Below, one piece after another: positions 33,547-41,136 of a stretch of 64,000 bases of DNA. Each line of letters starts with the position of its first letter. Positions within the stretch are counted from its first letter, which is position 1. The notes below the pieces were generated by a model, which worked only from the letters and a program-made list of their open reading frames with translations, searched no databases and was not told where the DNA came from. This DNA is from Bog-473 sp963726005 (GTDB lineage: Bacteria > Actinomycetota > Acidimicrobiia > Acidimicrobiales > RAAP-2), in contig CAVSAT010000001.1 of assembly GCA_963726005.1 (NCBI GenBank), positions 496,001-560,000 on the forward strand, given 5' to 3'. Made by a program: the position numbers and the translations under genes.

Positions 33547-33939
33547 CTATCCCGGAGGAGCGAAGAACTCGAGTGCGATGTTGTCCGGGTCACGAAAAGA
33601 CAAGCCTGAGCCATAAGGCGCATCAACGATTCCACCGTTTGCGACACCGAGTTCGTTGAGGTGGCGCTCCCACTCTTCGAGTTCAGACCGGTTGGCACAT
33701 GCGAAGGCCAGATGGTCCAAACCCAGACGACGCTCGTCGAACGGCTCCGTGCTCTTCAAGTCCGGGAACTGGTGAATCCCGACGAGCGTGCCTCCCATGA
33801 GCCAGACGACGTGGTGGAACGGACCGGTGTCTTCATCGAGGACCGGATCGGAGCCGAACAGACGCTGGTACCAGGGGCGGCTGCGGCCGAGGTCGCTAAC
33901 TGTCAGCGCCACGTGCGTGATCGCTGGGAACTCGGGCAT
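33547..33939 (-). CDS. VOC (glyoxalase-like) superfamily protein
   Basis: 130 residues from ATG 33937-33939, with AAAGGAGG upstream. 'ITHVALTVSDLGRSRPWYQR' and 'LGLDHLAFACANRSELEEW' open the two VOC modules; 'GSGLSFRDPDNIALEFFAP' closes the second. His in 'ITHVAL', His in 'LDHLAF' and Glu in 'ALEFF' are the candidate metal ligands. Reaction unknown. Single-gene cassette in the orientation opposite to the repeats. Confidence 0.85.
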   Translation of the reverse strand: MPEFPAITHVALTVSDLGRSRPWYQRLFGSDPVLDEDTGPFHHVVWLMGGTLVGIHQFPDLKSTEPFDERRLGLDHLAFACANRSELEEWERHLNELGVANGGIVDAPYGSGLSFRDPDNIALEFFAPPG

Positions 33940-34097
33940 CACGGCCTCCTTTTCGTGAAAGTGCCTCCGGAGAATAGCCGGGTCGCATCTCCTGGCCTCG
34001 GGGATCGTTGGCTCGGCCGAGTTGCGGAGTGCCGGTTAGCCAGCGGAATCCATGGCAAATCGGCATTGCCCGGAGTCCCGATGGGCTGCGCTCAGAG

Positions 34098-34114
34098 CCG
34101 GCGAACGGGGGCAG
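34098..34114 (+). repeat. Cassette-boundary repeat copy 12
   Basis: CCGGCGAACGGGGGCAG, 29 bp upstream of the small membrane protein start. Confidence 0.8.
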
Positions 34115-34143
34115 TCTGCGATGAGCCGTGAAAGGATTGCGAG

Positions 34144-34344
34144 GTGAGAACCCTCTGGGGCTGCTTCCTTCTTCTCTTTGCAGTGGCCTCGCTGCTCGGC
34201 CCCGCCTTCCTAATGTTCGGCCTTGCCCTCGGACTTGATGTCCGAATCACGGAACCGCCGCCTCTGTTCGTCGGCGGAGTCCTGTTCACTGTCGGGACAT
34301 TCTGGGGAGCAAACAGACTGCTTACCGCGGGGCACAGTCGCTGA
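34144..34344 (+). CDS. Small two-helix membrane protein
   Basis: 66 residues from GTG 34144 with AAAGGA about 8 bp upstream. Two hydrophobic segments ('LWGCFLLLFAVASLLGPAFL' and 'LFVGGVLFTVGTFWGAN') separated by a short loop with 'ITEPPP'. No recognisable family. Its position alone between two repeat copies supports its being a real cassette gene. Confidence 0.5.
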   Translation: MRTLWGCFLLLFAVASLLGPAFLMFGLALGLDVRITEPPPLFVGGVLFTVGTFWGANRLLTAGHSR

Positions 34345-34357
34345 GTCTGACTCGCTA

Positions 34358-34375
34358 GCGGCGTACTGGGATACC
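34358..34375 (+). repeat. Cassette-boundary repeat, diverged copy 13
   Basis: GCGGCGTACTGGGATACC, 13 bp after the small membrane protein stop. Confidence 0.5.
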
Positions 34376-34582
34376 AACTCCTGGCCAAGTTCTTGGTTAT
34401 TCGAAAGAACTGTCCAATGGACGTCAGACCCTTGACATCCGAAGGCGAAGGAGTACTGTCGGCGCGAGGACGGAACGCAGCACGAGTTACACGGCGTGAC
34501 CCATGTTGAGTTGTCGCTGCAGCATCAACTCATGGAGGTTCGCTATGGTGAGACGATTGAGTTGCGAATTGAATCGGACACG

Positions 34583-35923
34583 ATGATTGGCCATCGATCC
34601 GTCTTCATTGTTCTCGCAGCTGTCTTCGCGTTGGTATTCGCGGGTTGCAACTGGTCTCAGTTCCGCTATGGATCTGACCACACGGGTAATAACAATGTGC
34701 TCGAGAGCGCGATTTCCACTTCGAACGTTTCCAGCCTTGTCCTGCGCTTCACTGCGGCTACAGGTGGCATTTCGATGTCGTCGCCTGCGGTCGTCAACGG
34801 GATCGTCTACATCGGTTCCGAGGACGGGAAGCTGTACGCCTTCGACGCGGCGGGGAACACCAACTGCTCGGGAACGCCGAAGACGTGTGCTCCGCTGTGG
34901 ACGGCCTCCACGGGTGGTGAAATAGTGTCCTCCCCTGCGGTCGTCAACGGAGTCGCCTACGTCGGTTCCGAGGACGGGAAGCTGTACGCCTTCGACGCGG
35001 GAGGGAACACCAACTGCTCGGGCACGCCAAAAACATGCGCTCCCCTGTGGACGGCCTCCACCGGGGGCACCATCTACTCGTCCCCGACGGTCGCTAACGG
35101 GATCGTCTACATCGGTTCGGAGGACGCGAATCTCTATGCCTTCGACGCGGCGGGGAACACCAACTGCTCGGGCACACCGAAGACGTGTGCTCCGCTGTGG
35201 ACCGCACTCACAGACGGCAGTGTCTACTCGTCCGCGGCCGTCTCCAACGGCGTCGTCTACGTGGGCTCGCAAGGTGGCAACCTGTACGCCTTCGATGCGG
35301 CGGGGACTACGAACTGCTCGGGTACGCCGAAGACATGCGCTCCGTTGTGGACCTACCATACGGGTTCGGTGTCGTCTTCCCCAGCGGTAGCCAACGGCAT
35401 CGTCTATGTCGGGGACTTTCTCTCGACGGTCTATGGCTTCGACGCAGTCGGGAAGACGAACTGCTCCGGTACACCCAAGGTGTGCGGACCACTTTGGACC
35501 AACGGCGTCAACAGCACCATCGGCATCGTCTCGTCTCCTGCAGTGGCCGGAGGAATTGTCTACACGGGTGACGAGTGCGACTTCGAGTATCCTCCACAAC
35601 CTTTCAATTGTGGGAATGCACCACACTTTTACGCCTTCAACGCAGCGACTGGGGCCTTGAATTGGACTGGGATCACGACCTCCGCTCCCGTGACTTCCTC
35701 GCCTGGAGTCGCGAACGGGGTGGTCTTTGTCGGTTCGGGCGATGGCACCCTCTACGCCTTCGATGCGGCCGGACACAGCCAGTGCTCTGGCACGCCCGCA
35801 TTCTGCCTTCCTCTGTGGACGGGAGGGACCGGGAGCGGCGTTGACTCGTCCCCAACGATCGCGAATGGCATGGTCTACGTCGGTTCGGGGGACGGAAAGC
35901 TGTATGCCTTCGGTCTTCCCTGA
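34583..35923 (+). CDS. PQQ-type beta-propeller exported (lipo)protein, paralogue 2
   Basis: 446 residues from ATG 34583. Signal 'SVFIVLAAVFALVFAGCNWS' points to a lipoprotein. Blades repeat 'VVNGIVYIGSEDGKLYAFDA' followed by a NCSGTPKTCAPLWT loop; six such C-x6-C loops are visible, plus one blade with 'FNCGNAPHFYAFNAATGALN'. The DNA of successive blades is nearly identical (34800-35350), indicating recent internal duplication. Same design as the protein at 25882-27204, including the 'GC(D/N)W.Q' start. No enzymatic residues recognised. An upstream ATG at 34496 would add a hydrophilic leader and is less likely. Confidence 0.8.
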   Translation: MIGHRSVFIVLAAVFALVFAGCNWSQFRYGSDHTGNNNVLESAISTSNVSSLVLRFTAATGGISMSSPAVVNGIVYIGSEDGKLYAFDAAGNTNCSGTPKTCAPLWTASTGGEIVSSPAVVNGVAYVGSEDGKLYAFDAGGNTNCSGTPKTCAPLWTASTGGTIYSSPTVANGIVYIGSEDANLYAFDAAGNTNCSGTPKTCAPLWTALTDGSVYSSAAVSNGVVYVGSQGGNLYAFDAAGTTNCSGTPKTCAPLWTYHTGSVSSSPAVANGIVYVGDFLSTVYGFDAVGKTNCSGTPKVCGPLWTNGVNSTIGIVSSPAVAGGIVYTGDECDFEYPPQPFNCGNAPHFYAFNAATGALNWTGITTSAPVTSSPGVANGVVFVGSGDGTLYAFDAAGHSQCSGTPAFCLPLWTGGTGSGVDSSPTIANGMVYVGSGDGKLYAFGLP

Positions 35924-35977
35924 GTGATGGCTGCCGTGCCCAGCAAAAACCGGCATGATCATTGAGGCTGTCCATCA

Positions 35978-35997
35978 CGGGAATGTACGGGGGCACC
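35978..35997 (+). repeat. Cassette-boundary repeat copy 14
   Basis: CGGGAATGTACGGGGGCACC; upstream GTGCCC at 35937-35942 can pair with GGGCAC. Between the propeller stop and the methyltransferase start. Confidence 0.65.
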
Positions 35998-36017
35998 CGA
36001 GGCTGATCCCTGGCAGC

Positions 36018-36698
36018 ATGGTTTCCGTGCAGCGACCAAGTCACGACTTCGATGCCATTTATGCGTCTGAGAAACCACCCGCATGGGACATCGGGCGACC
36101 CCAGGCAGCCTTCGACCGCTTGGCCAAGGCCGGAGACTTGATCGGAAGTGTGCTTGATCCGGGATGCGGCACCGGCGAGCACGCCCTTCTCGCGGCTTCA
36201 CTTGGCCACGAAGTGGTGGGAGTCGACCTCTCGGCGAAGGCCATTGAGTTGGCCCTGACCAAGGCAACCGAGCGGGGCGTGGAGGCGCGATTTTTGGTGG
36301 CCGATGCCCTTCTTTTGGTTGATCTGGGCGAGCGCTTCGACACGGTGCTCGATTGCGGCCTGTTCCACGTTCTCGATGACGACGAGCGCGAGCAGTACGT
36401 CGACAGCCTGGCTGCGGTGGTTCCTCCGGGTGGCCGCTATCACATGCTCTGTTTCAGCGAGCGCCAGCCGGGTGACTGGGGACCGCGCCGGGTGACTCAG
36501 AGCGAGATTCGGACTTCCTTCTCAGAGGGGTGGGAAGTTGAGTCCATCGAGCCCACCGTGATCGACCTCACCTGGGATCCAGCCGGAGCCCTCGCCTGGC
36601 AGGCGGCGGTCACACGAAAGTGCGGCGGTCACACGAAAGTAGAGGCTGAAGAAACTCTTCCGTCGGAACCGCCATGCCCCTCTGAGTTGAGTCGGTAG
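36018..36698 (+). CDS. Class I SAM-dependent methyltransferase (thiopurine/TehB-like) with duplicated 3' end
   Basis: 226 residues from ATG 36018. SAM motif I 'VLDPGCGTGEHALLAASLGH' (about 45-64), acidic loop 'VVGVDLS', motif 'FDTVLDCGLFHVLDD' and 'VVPPGGRYHML' define a Rossmann-fold methyltransferase like TPMT/TehB proteins, which methylate small thiols, metalloids or similar compounds. A perfect 19-bp tandem duplication (36603-36640) interrupts what would otherwise be a TAG stop after '...QAAVTRK', so the protein gains about 26 unrelated C-terminal residues. The catalytic domain is untouched. Confidence 0.87.
   Translation: MVSVQRPSHDFDAIYASEKPPAWDIGRPQAAFDRLAKAGDLIGSVLDPGCGTGEHALLAASLGHEVVGVDLSAKAIELALTKATERGVEARFLVADALLLVDLGERFDTVLDCGLFHVLDDDEREQYVDSLAAVVPPGGRYHMLCFSERQPGDWGPRRVTQSEIRTSFSEGWEVESIEPTVIDLTWDPAGALAWQAAVTRKCGGHTKVEAEETLPSEPPCPSELSR
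36603..36640 (+). repeat. Perfect 19-bp tandem duplication inside the methyltransferase 3' end
   Basis: GCGGCGGTCACACGAAAGT occurs at 36603-36621 and again at 36622-36640. Without the second unit the frame would read ...ACA CGA AAG TAG and stop; the duplication shifts the stop out of frame. Confidence 0.95.
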
Positions 36699-36705
36699 CC
36701 CAGTG

Positions 36706-36722
36706 CCGGCGATATGGGGCAG
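36706..36722 (+). repeat. Cassette-boundary repeat copy 15
   Basis: CCGGCGATATGGGGCAG; the upstream ATGCCCC at 36674-36680 can pair with GGGGCA. Just after the methyltransferase stop. Confidence 0.65.
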
Positions 36723-36832
36723 GGGCGTGAGAACCGCCGTTGATCATTCAGGATGCTCGCCGGTGACCGAAGGGTGGCTTTCGCTTCTGAGTCCCAGATC
36801 GACGGGAATCGCCACTTGTTGCCAAGCATTCA

Positions 36833-37741
36833 TCACGACGCGGGCGGTTTCAGCACGTCTTTTAGACCCATCTCCAAGTCGGAGTTGGAGAAGGCGAACC
36901 CGCTCGATTCCAGAACTGCGGGCCGCACCCGGGCGCTCGTAAATAGCAGGGCGTCCGCGAGCTCGGATCCCAGCAGCAACCTCGGGCCGAACCTGGGTAC
37001 AGGTAATCGGGCCGGTCGGGACAGCACCGCGCCGAGGATCCGGGTGAACTCGAGGTTGGTGACGGGATTCGGCGCCGTCAAGTTGACCGGCCCGCGTATG
37101 TCATTCTCCAGCAGCCACACGATCGCGCGGATCTCGTCGTCGAGGGTGATCCAGCTCCACCACTGGGAACCAGATCCGAACCTCCCGCCCAGGCCGAGCT
37201 TGAACAGCGGCAACAGCTTGGGGAGTGCGCCGCCCTCCTTGCTCAAGACAAGACCGGTGCGGGCGCAGACCACCCTGACGCCGGCCTCTGCCGCGGCGGC
37301 AGCTTCGGCCTCCCAGCGGACGCAAAGCGACGCGAGGAAGTCGTCACCCGGTGGGCTCTCCTCTATGAGGATCTCGTCGCTTCGGTCACCATAAAACCCG
37401 ATGGCCGACGCGCTCACCAACACCCGAGGCCGGTGATCCAGACGAGCCAAAGCACCGACGAGCAACGCAGTGGAGCGGGTACGGCTCTGGACGAGAACCC
37501 GCTTGCGTGTCGCGGTCCATCGGGCGTCGCCGACACCTGCGCCGGCAAGGTGGACCACCGCGTCAGCACCTTCGAGACCACGGGCATCGATAGTGCCTGC
37601 CTCTGGGTCCCAAGCAATGGCGACCTCACCCGGTCGAACCGGGCGGCGCACGACCCTGACGACGTGGTGGCCGGAACTGGCGAGATGGAAACACAATGCG
37701 TTGCCGATCGGACCGCTCGATCCCGTGACCACGACCTGCAT
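36833..37741 (-). CDS. TIGR01777-family epimerase (extended SDR, YfcH/SULA-like)
   Basis: 302 residues. N-terminal 'VVVTGSSGPIGNALCFHLAS' is the extended-SDR nucleotide-binding motif, 'AVVHLAGAGVGDARWTATRK' and 'RVLVSASAIGFYGDRSDE' match the TIGR01777 family closely (SA-x-GFYG), 'GGRFGSGSQWWSWITLDDEI' gives its WxSWI.. segment, and a C-terminal DUF1731-like domain with 'ALLFTSARVRPAVLESSGF' completes it. The family is widespread but of unknown substrate. ATG start, intact and full length. Opposite in orientation to the repeats. Confidence 0.92.
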   Translation of the reverse strand: MQVVVTGSSGPIGNALCFHLASSGHHVVRVVRRPVRPGEVAIAWDPEAGTIDARGLEGADAVVHLAGAGVGDARWTATRKRVLVQSRTRSTALLVGALARLDHRPRVLVSASAIGFYGDRSDEILIEESPPGDDFLASLCVRWEAEAAAAAEAGVRVVCARTGLVLSKEGGALPKLLPLFKLGLGGRFGSGSQWWSWITLDDEIRAIVWLLENDIRGPVNLTAPNPVTNLEFTRILGAVLSRPARLPVPRFGPRLLLGSELADALLFTSARVRPAVLESSGFAFSNSDLEMGLKDVLKPPAS

Positions 37742-37789
37742 AGCCGTCGCAGCATAGGCACCCTTTGCCGCGATCCACCTATCCCGCTA

Positions 37790-37805
37790 CCGGCGAACTG
37801 GGGAC
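37790..37805 (+). repeat. Cassette-boundary repeat copy 16
   Basis: CCGGCGAACTGGGGAC; a 7-bp arm CGATCCA at 37771-37777 pairs with TGGATCG just beyond the core. Between the divergent epimerase and esterase genes. Confidence 0.72.
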
Positions 37806-37870
37806 ATGGATCGGGCATCCGGGACCAAGGTCCCTAGCCGGTAAGGGGCAACCAAGCAACACTGGTATGG

Positions 37871-38755
37871 GTGATCCAGCGATTGACCTTGACCACCGTG
37901 TTGGGCATCACGGTGCTGATGTCAGTCTGGATCACCGGAGCCGCCAGCGTGTCGTTGTCGCTCGGGACCGCCCAGAAAACTCTGACCTACTGCAACTCGC
38001 AGCAGTTGGATCTCTACATTCCGCGCACCGCTCCGACTGGCCCGGTTCCAATCGCGCTTTACGTCCACGGTGGAGGATTCACTGCTGGCGACAAGTCGGA
38101 TCTCAGTCCAACTTTCCTCGACGCATTGACTTCAGCGGGCTACGCCGTTGCCAGCGTGAACTACCGACTCGCCCCTGCGTCGCACTTCCCTGCCCAGATC
38201 GAAGACATCAAGTGCGCCATCAGGTATCTACGAGCCAAGGCGAGTCACTATCGAGTGAACGGGAGCCAGATTTTCGCGTTTGGTACGAGTGTCGGCGGAC
38301 AGCTCGTGGCGCTGGCCGCTCTAACAGGGTCGCATTCGAGATTCGATGTCGGGGCGTATGCGACGGAACCAAGCAATGTCGCGGCGGTCGTGGACATGTT
38401 CGGACCAGCCAACCTCACTCAAGCAGCTTCTGGGTTCAGCTCTTCGGGTATCCAGGACGCCTTTGGAAGGAACGATCATCGAGACCTGGTTCTGGCCAGT
38501 CCCGTTCATTACGTTGCACCACATGCACCGCCGATACTGCTGATTCAAGGCACCGACGACACCAAGGTCTTGAAGTCGCAATCCGTGGAGCTCTACAGGG
38601 ACCTCAAATCAGCCGGTGACCAAGCTCAACTGCTCTTGGTTCAAAACATGGGGCACATGTTCATGCAGGTAGGCCCGAAGCCCCTTGACCCCAGTATGCG
38701 GATGATCGCGCACGAGTTGGTGGATTTCTTCAACAACGAACGCAGCCGTTCGTAA
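37871..38755 (+). CDS. Secreted alpha/beta-hydrolase (HSL/BD-FAE-like esterase)
   Basis: 294 residues from ATG 37871. Residues about 1-30 are a signal peptide or membrane anchor ('LTLTTVLGITVLMSVWITGA'). Oxyanion motif 'YVHGGGF', 'ASVNYRLAPASHFPAQIED', nucleophile elbow 'GTSVGG' (Gly-Thr-Ser-Val-Gly), acid in 'QGTDDTKV' and base in 'QNMGHMF' supply a full Ser-Asp-His triad of the hormone-sensitive-lipase/carboxylesterase family. Probably hydrolyses short-chain or aryl esters outside the cell. Single-gene cassette. Confidence 0.88.
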   Translation: MIQRLTLTTVLGITVLMSVWITGAASVSLSLGTAQKTLTYCNSQQLDLYIPRTAPTGPVPIALYVHGGGFTAGDKSDLSPTFLDALTSAGYAVASVNYRLAPASHFPAQIEDIKCAIRYLRAKASHYRVNGSQIFAFGTSVGGQLVALAALTGSHSRFDVGAYATEPSNVAAVVDMFGPANLTQAASGFSSSGIQDAFGRNDHRDLVLASPVHYVAPHAPPILLIQGTDDTKVLKSQSVELYRDLKSAGDQAQLLLVQNMGHMFMQVGPKPLDPSMRMIAHELVDFFNNERSRS

Positions 38756-38798
38756 CGAGCCGGATGCCTTGGAATACCGTAGGGAGAACGAGCCTCAC

Positions 38799-38820
38799 CC
38801 GGCAGCGTCGTACTGGGGCA
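38799..38820 (+). repeat. Cassette-boundary repeat copy 17
   Basis: Core from CCGGCAGC to TACTGGGGCA; upstream GATGCC with GGAATAC (38763-38777) forms a left arm against GTACTGGGGCAT. Confidence 0.68.
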
Positions 38821-38831
38821 TTTCTGTGCCC

Positions 38832-39212
38832 TCAATGTCGACGCTCATGTCCGGGTCTCAGACGCGCCCCTGGGGGCCTCGCAACCACCAACAGCAGACC
38901 CGCAATAGCGATCACGGTGAATGAGGGAATGGCGAATGGTGCCAAGTAGGGTCCGAACCACAACTCGAACATCGGTACTTCGTCCCCTGCCCGGCGCTGG
39001 AAGACACCCAAGGGGCACCCTTTGGCTAGCAGGAGGGCGACGCCTTCTCCGGCGAGTACGCCAGCCGACAGTTTCAGCCAACGGTCACGATGGCGAGACA
39101 GAGCGCAGAACCAGACGTATCCAAGACATCCAAGCTCGGCAAGTCCGATCGAGGTGTGTAGAAGACGCAGCATCCGGGCTTGGCGACTGAGTGGGTGAGC
39201 GGACTGGCTCAT
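38832..39212 (-). CDS. Four-helix membrane protein, hypothetical
   Basis: 126 residues from ATG 39210-39212 (an ATG 13 codons later is an alternative). Hydrophobic helices include 'LHTSIGLAELGCLGYVWFCA', 'LKLSAGVLAGEGVALLL' and 'PSFTVIAIAGLLLVVA'. The loop 'GCPLGVFQRRAGDEVPMFEL' resembles the conserved 'CPL...ER..G' loop of DUF2784-like small membrane proteins. Function unknown. Confidence 0.65.
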   Translation of the reverse strand: MSQSAHPLSRQARMLRLLHTSIGLAELGCLGYVWFCALSRHRDRWLKLSAGVLAGEGVALLLAKGCPLGVFQRRAGDEVPMFELWFGPYLAPFAIPSFTVIAIAGLLLVVARPPGARLRPGHERRH

Positions 39213-39268
39213 TAGGTGAGAAAGTTAGGTGAGTTTCTCCATCAGCCGCACGCCTATCCCACTCCGTC

Positions 39269-39285
39269 TGGCGTACTGGATACCC
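39269..39285 (+). repeat. Cassette-boundary repeat, diverged copy 18
   Basis: CTGGCGTACTGGATACC; upstream TATCCCACT (39256-39264) can pair with ACTGGATA. Confidence 0.5.
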
Positions 39286-39339
39286 TTTTCGGTCCTCAAT
39301 CGCGCTCACAAAAGGACCATCGTCCCTTGTCCACTGCCT

Positions 39340-39354
39340 GATGAGTGGGGCACC
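39340..39354 (+). repeat. Possible cassette-boundary repeat, copy 19 (weak)
   Basis: GATGAGTGGGGCACC keeps only the right half of the consensus; 25 bp upstream of the next start codon. Confidence 0.3.
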
Positions 39355-39378
39355 CTGGAAGCCAGGAGGTCGTGCGAG

Positions 39379-39786
39379 ATGTCGATAAATTTGGATAACC
39401 AGAGGGTTGGCATCCGAGAAGATTCAACGGGTGCTGAGCCGGCTGCGGATAGCGGCAACGATACCGAGGAACTCTCTCGTCAAGAGGCCATCACCCAAAT
39501 CAAACGAAAGAGAAAGTTCCACGCTGGGCTCGCCGTGTCTGGCATTGGCATCGCTTTTTTGGTGTTGATCTGGGCCACCACTGAGTATCACAACGCGGGC
39601 GGTTGGCCGACACAAGGATTCAGCCAGAGTTCTGGAATCCACGATGTGTGGAATTACTGGATCATCTATCCGGTTGGTGCGTGGGTACTGATCATGGCCG
39701 GGATCGCATGGTCCGTTTACCGACACCGAGGGATAACGGAGAGCGAAATTCAGCGGGAGATGGATCGTCGGACTCGAGGGCGCTGA
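39379..39786 (+). CDS. Two-transmembrane-helix protein, hypothetical
   Basis: 135 residues from ATG 39379, supported by AGGAGG at 39364-39369. An acidic N terminus (about 1-40) precedes 'QIKRKRKFHAGLAVSGIGIA', which starts the first membrane helix; a second helix ('WIIYPVGAWVLIMAGIAWSV') follows, separated by a loop with 'YHNAGGWPTQGF', and the tail is 'REMDRR'. The layout resembles 2TM-domain proteins. Function unknown. Confidence 0.65.
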   Translation: MSINLDNQRVGIREDSTGAEPAADSGNDTEELSRQEAITQIKRKRKFHAGLAVSGIGIAFLVLIWATTEYHNAGGWPTQGFSQSSGIHDVWNYWIIYPVGAWVLIMAGIAWSVYRHRGITESEIQREMDRRTRGR

Positions 39787-39823
39787 GCACCGCCCCAGTT
39801 GTGCCGCAGGGTGGCACCCTGTC

Positions 39824-39841
39824 CCGGCGAACTGGGGCACC
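39824..39841 (+). repeat. Cassette-boundary repeat copy 20
   Basis: CCGGCGAACTGGGGCACC, the exact consensus. Nested arms: GCCCCAGTT at 39792-39800 pairs perfectly with AACTGGGGC, and GGTGGCACCC lies inside. It touches the stop of the convergent GNAT gene. Confidence 0.82.
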
Positions 39842-39842
39842 T

Positions 39843-40442
39843 CTAACACTGATCGCTATCGATGGCCTTGATCGCCTCTTGGCGCCAATCGGAAGCATCC
39901 ATCCGATAGAGGACGAACCTGCGGCGGGGGTGCCCGATCTTGTACCACGGCGCATCAAAGTCGTCGCCTGGATCATGGGTCATGCCAAGTCGCCGCATGA
40001 CGGCCTGGGAACGCTCGTTCAGTTGGGTGGTGTGGGCCACGACCTCGTCTAGGTGGAGGTCTTCAAAGGCGAAGTCCATCGCAGCGACGGCACCCTCGGT
40101 CGCATAGCCGTGTCCCCAGGCATCTCGGGCGAGGGTCCAGCCGATGTCAATCGCTGGGCAGAAGGGGGCACCGAAGTCCGACGTCCCAAAGCCTATGTAT
40201 CCGAGCAGCCGATCATCGTCGAGCCGCTCGACCGCCCACAATCCGAACCCGTTCTCGTCGAAGCTCGCCTCGATCTCGTCGATGAGATTGTCGCTCTCTT
40301 GGCGCGTCAATGGGGCCAGGCGATACCGCATGACCTCTGGATCGGCGCAGATGCGAGCAAGGGCATCCCGGTCGTCATCCCTCCACCTGCGAAGCAGCAA
40401 TCGCTTGGTGTGCAGCGTCAGATCTTTCACGGCACGGACCAT
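39843..40442 (-). CDS. GNAT-family N-acetyltransferase, RimJ/Acetyltransf_3 type
   Basis: 199 residues. 'LHTKRLLLRRWRDDDRDALA' is the classic RimJ-type N terminus, 'EIGWTL' equivalent 'DIGWTLARDAWGHGYATEGA' contains the acetyl-CoA loop (WGHGYATEG), and 'VVAHTTQLNERSQAVMRRLG' the conserved N.RS...ERLG segment. Full length. Likely acetylates an amino group of a protein or small molecule; no acceptor can be named. Opposite orientation to the repeats. Confidence 0.9.
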   Translation of the reverse strand: MVRAVKDLTLHTKRLLLRRWRDDDRDALARICADPEVMRYRLAPLTRQESDNLIDEIEASFDENGFGLWAVERLDDDRLLGYIGFGTSDFGAPFCPAIDIGWTLARDAWGHGYATEGAVAAMDFAFEDLHLDEVVAHTTQLNERSQAVMRRLGMTHDPGDDFDAPWYKIGHPRRRFVLYRMDASDWRQEAIKAIDSDQC

Positions 40443-40481
40443 TGTTCACGCCGTAGCCCACAAGCCGCCACTGCCACCGGA

Positions 40482-40500
40482 CCGGCGATAGGGGGCAGTG
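40482..40500 (+). repeat. Cassette-boundary repeat copy 21
   Basis: CCGGCGATAGGGGGCAGTG; left arm CACTGCC at 40469-40475 pairs perfectly with GGCAGTG. Confidence 0.78.
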
Positions 40501-40592
40501 CATCAGGGCCTCGAGAATGGCTGCCTGCGTGGCCAAGCCCCTGGTTGTGAGGTGACGTGACACATTTTCCGCTGAGCTGTCATATACAGAGT

Positions 40593-41135
40593 GTGAGCGC
40601 GTGGACGGAGCAGTCGGACGCTGAGTTATTGGTCCTAGACGATCCTGACGCCTTTGCCGAGCTCTACGACCGACACGTAGGCCGGATCCTCGCCTGGTCG
40701 AGTGTCCGGGTGGGTGACTATGACGCCGATCTAACCGCCGAGGTCTTTGCGGCGGCGTGGCATAGCCGAAAGCGGTTCCGAGACGAGCACGATGGCACCG
40801 CACTTCCGTGGCTCTATGGCATCGCTCACAATGTGTTTCGGTCATCCCTGCGCAAGCGAAGGGTCGAGTACGGCGCTCGGGAACGTCTGGGCCTCCCGAT
40901 CACAGTCGTGCACTCCGACTTCGAGACCGTCGATGACCGCTTGTCGTTTCCCTCAGCTGTCCTTCGAGAAGTCGCGAACCTCCCGGACTCAGAGCGCGAA
41001 CTGCTCGTTCTGCGCTTGGTCGAGGAACGGCCCTATAGGGAGATTGCCCGGCGCCTCCAATGCACTCCCGTCGCAGCTCGCCTGCGCGTATCTCGATCGC
41101 TCCGTCGTCTCCATCTGGCCTTAGGAGGGTTCTGA
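40593..41135 (+). CDS. ECF-type RNA polymerase sigma factor
   Basis: 180 residues from GTG 40593 (GTG 40557 would add 12 residues). Region 2 includes 'DDPDAFAELYDRHVGRILAW' and 'DLTAEVFAAAWHSRKRFRDE', with 'LPWLYGIAHNVFRSSLRKRR' for region 2.4; region 4 'LPDSERELLVLRLVEERPYR' is followed by 'EIARRLQCTPVAARLRVSRS'. It is followed after 1 bp by a gene for a single-pass membrane protein that is the likely partner or anti-sigma factor. Two-gene cassette between repeat copies 21 and 22. Confidence 0.88.
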   Translation: MSAWTEQSDAELLVLDDPDAFAELYDRHVGRILAWSSVRVGDYDADLTAEVFAAAWHSRKRFRDEHDGTALPWLYGIAHNVFRSSLRKRRVEYGARERLGLPITVVHSDFETVDDRLSFPSAVLREVANLPDSERELLVLRLVEERPYREIARRLQCTPVAARLRVSRSLRRLHLALGGF

Positions 41136-41136
41136 C

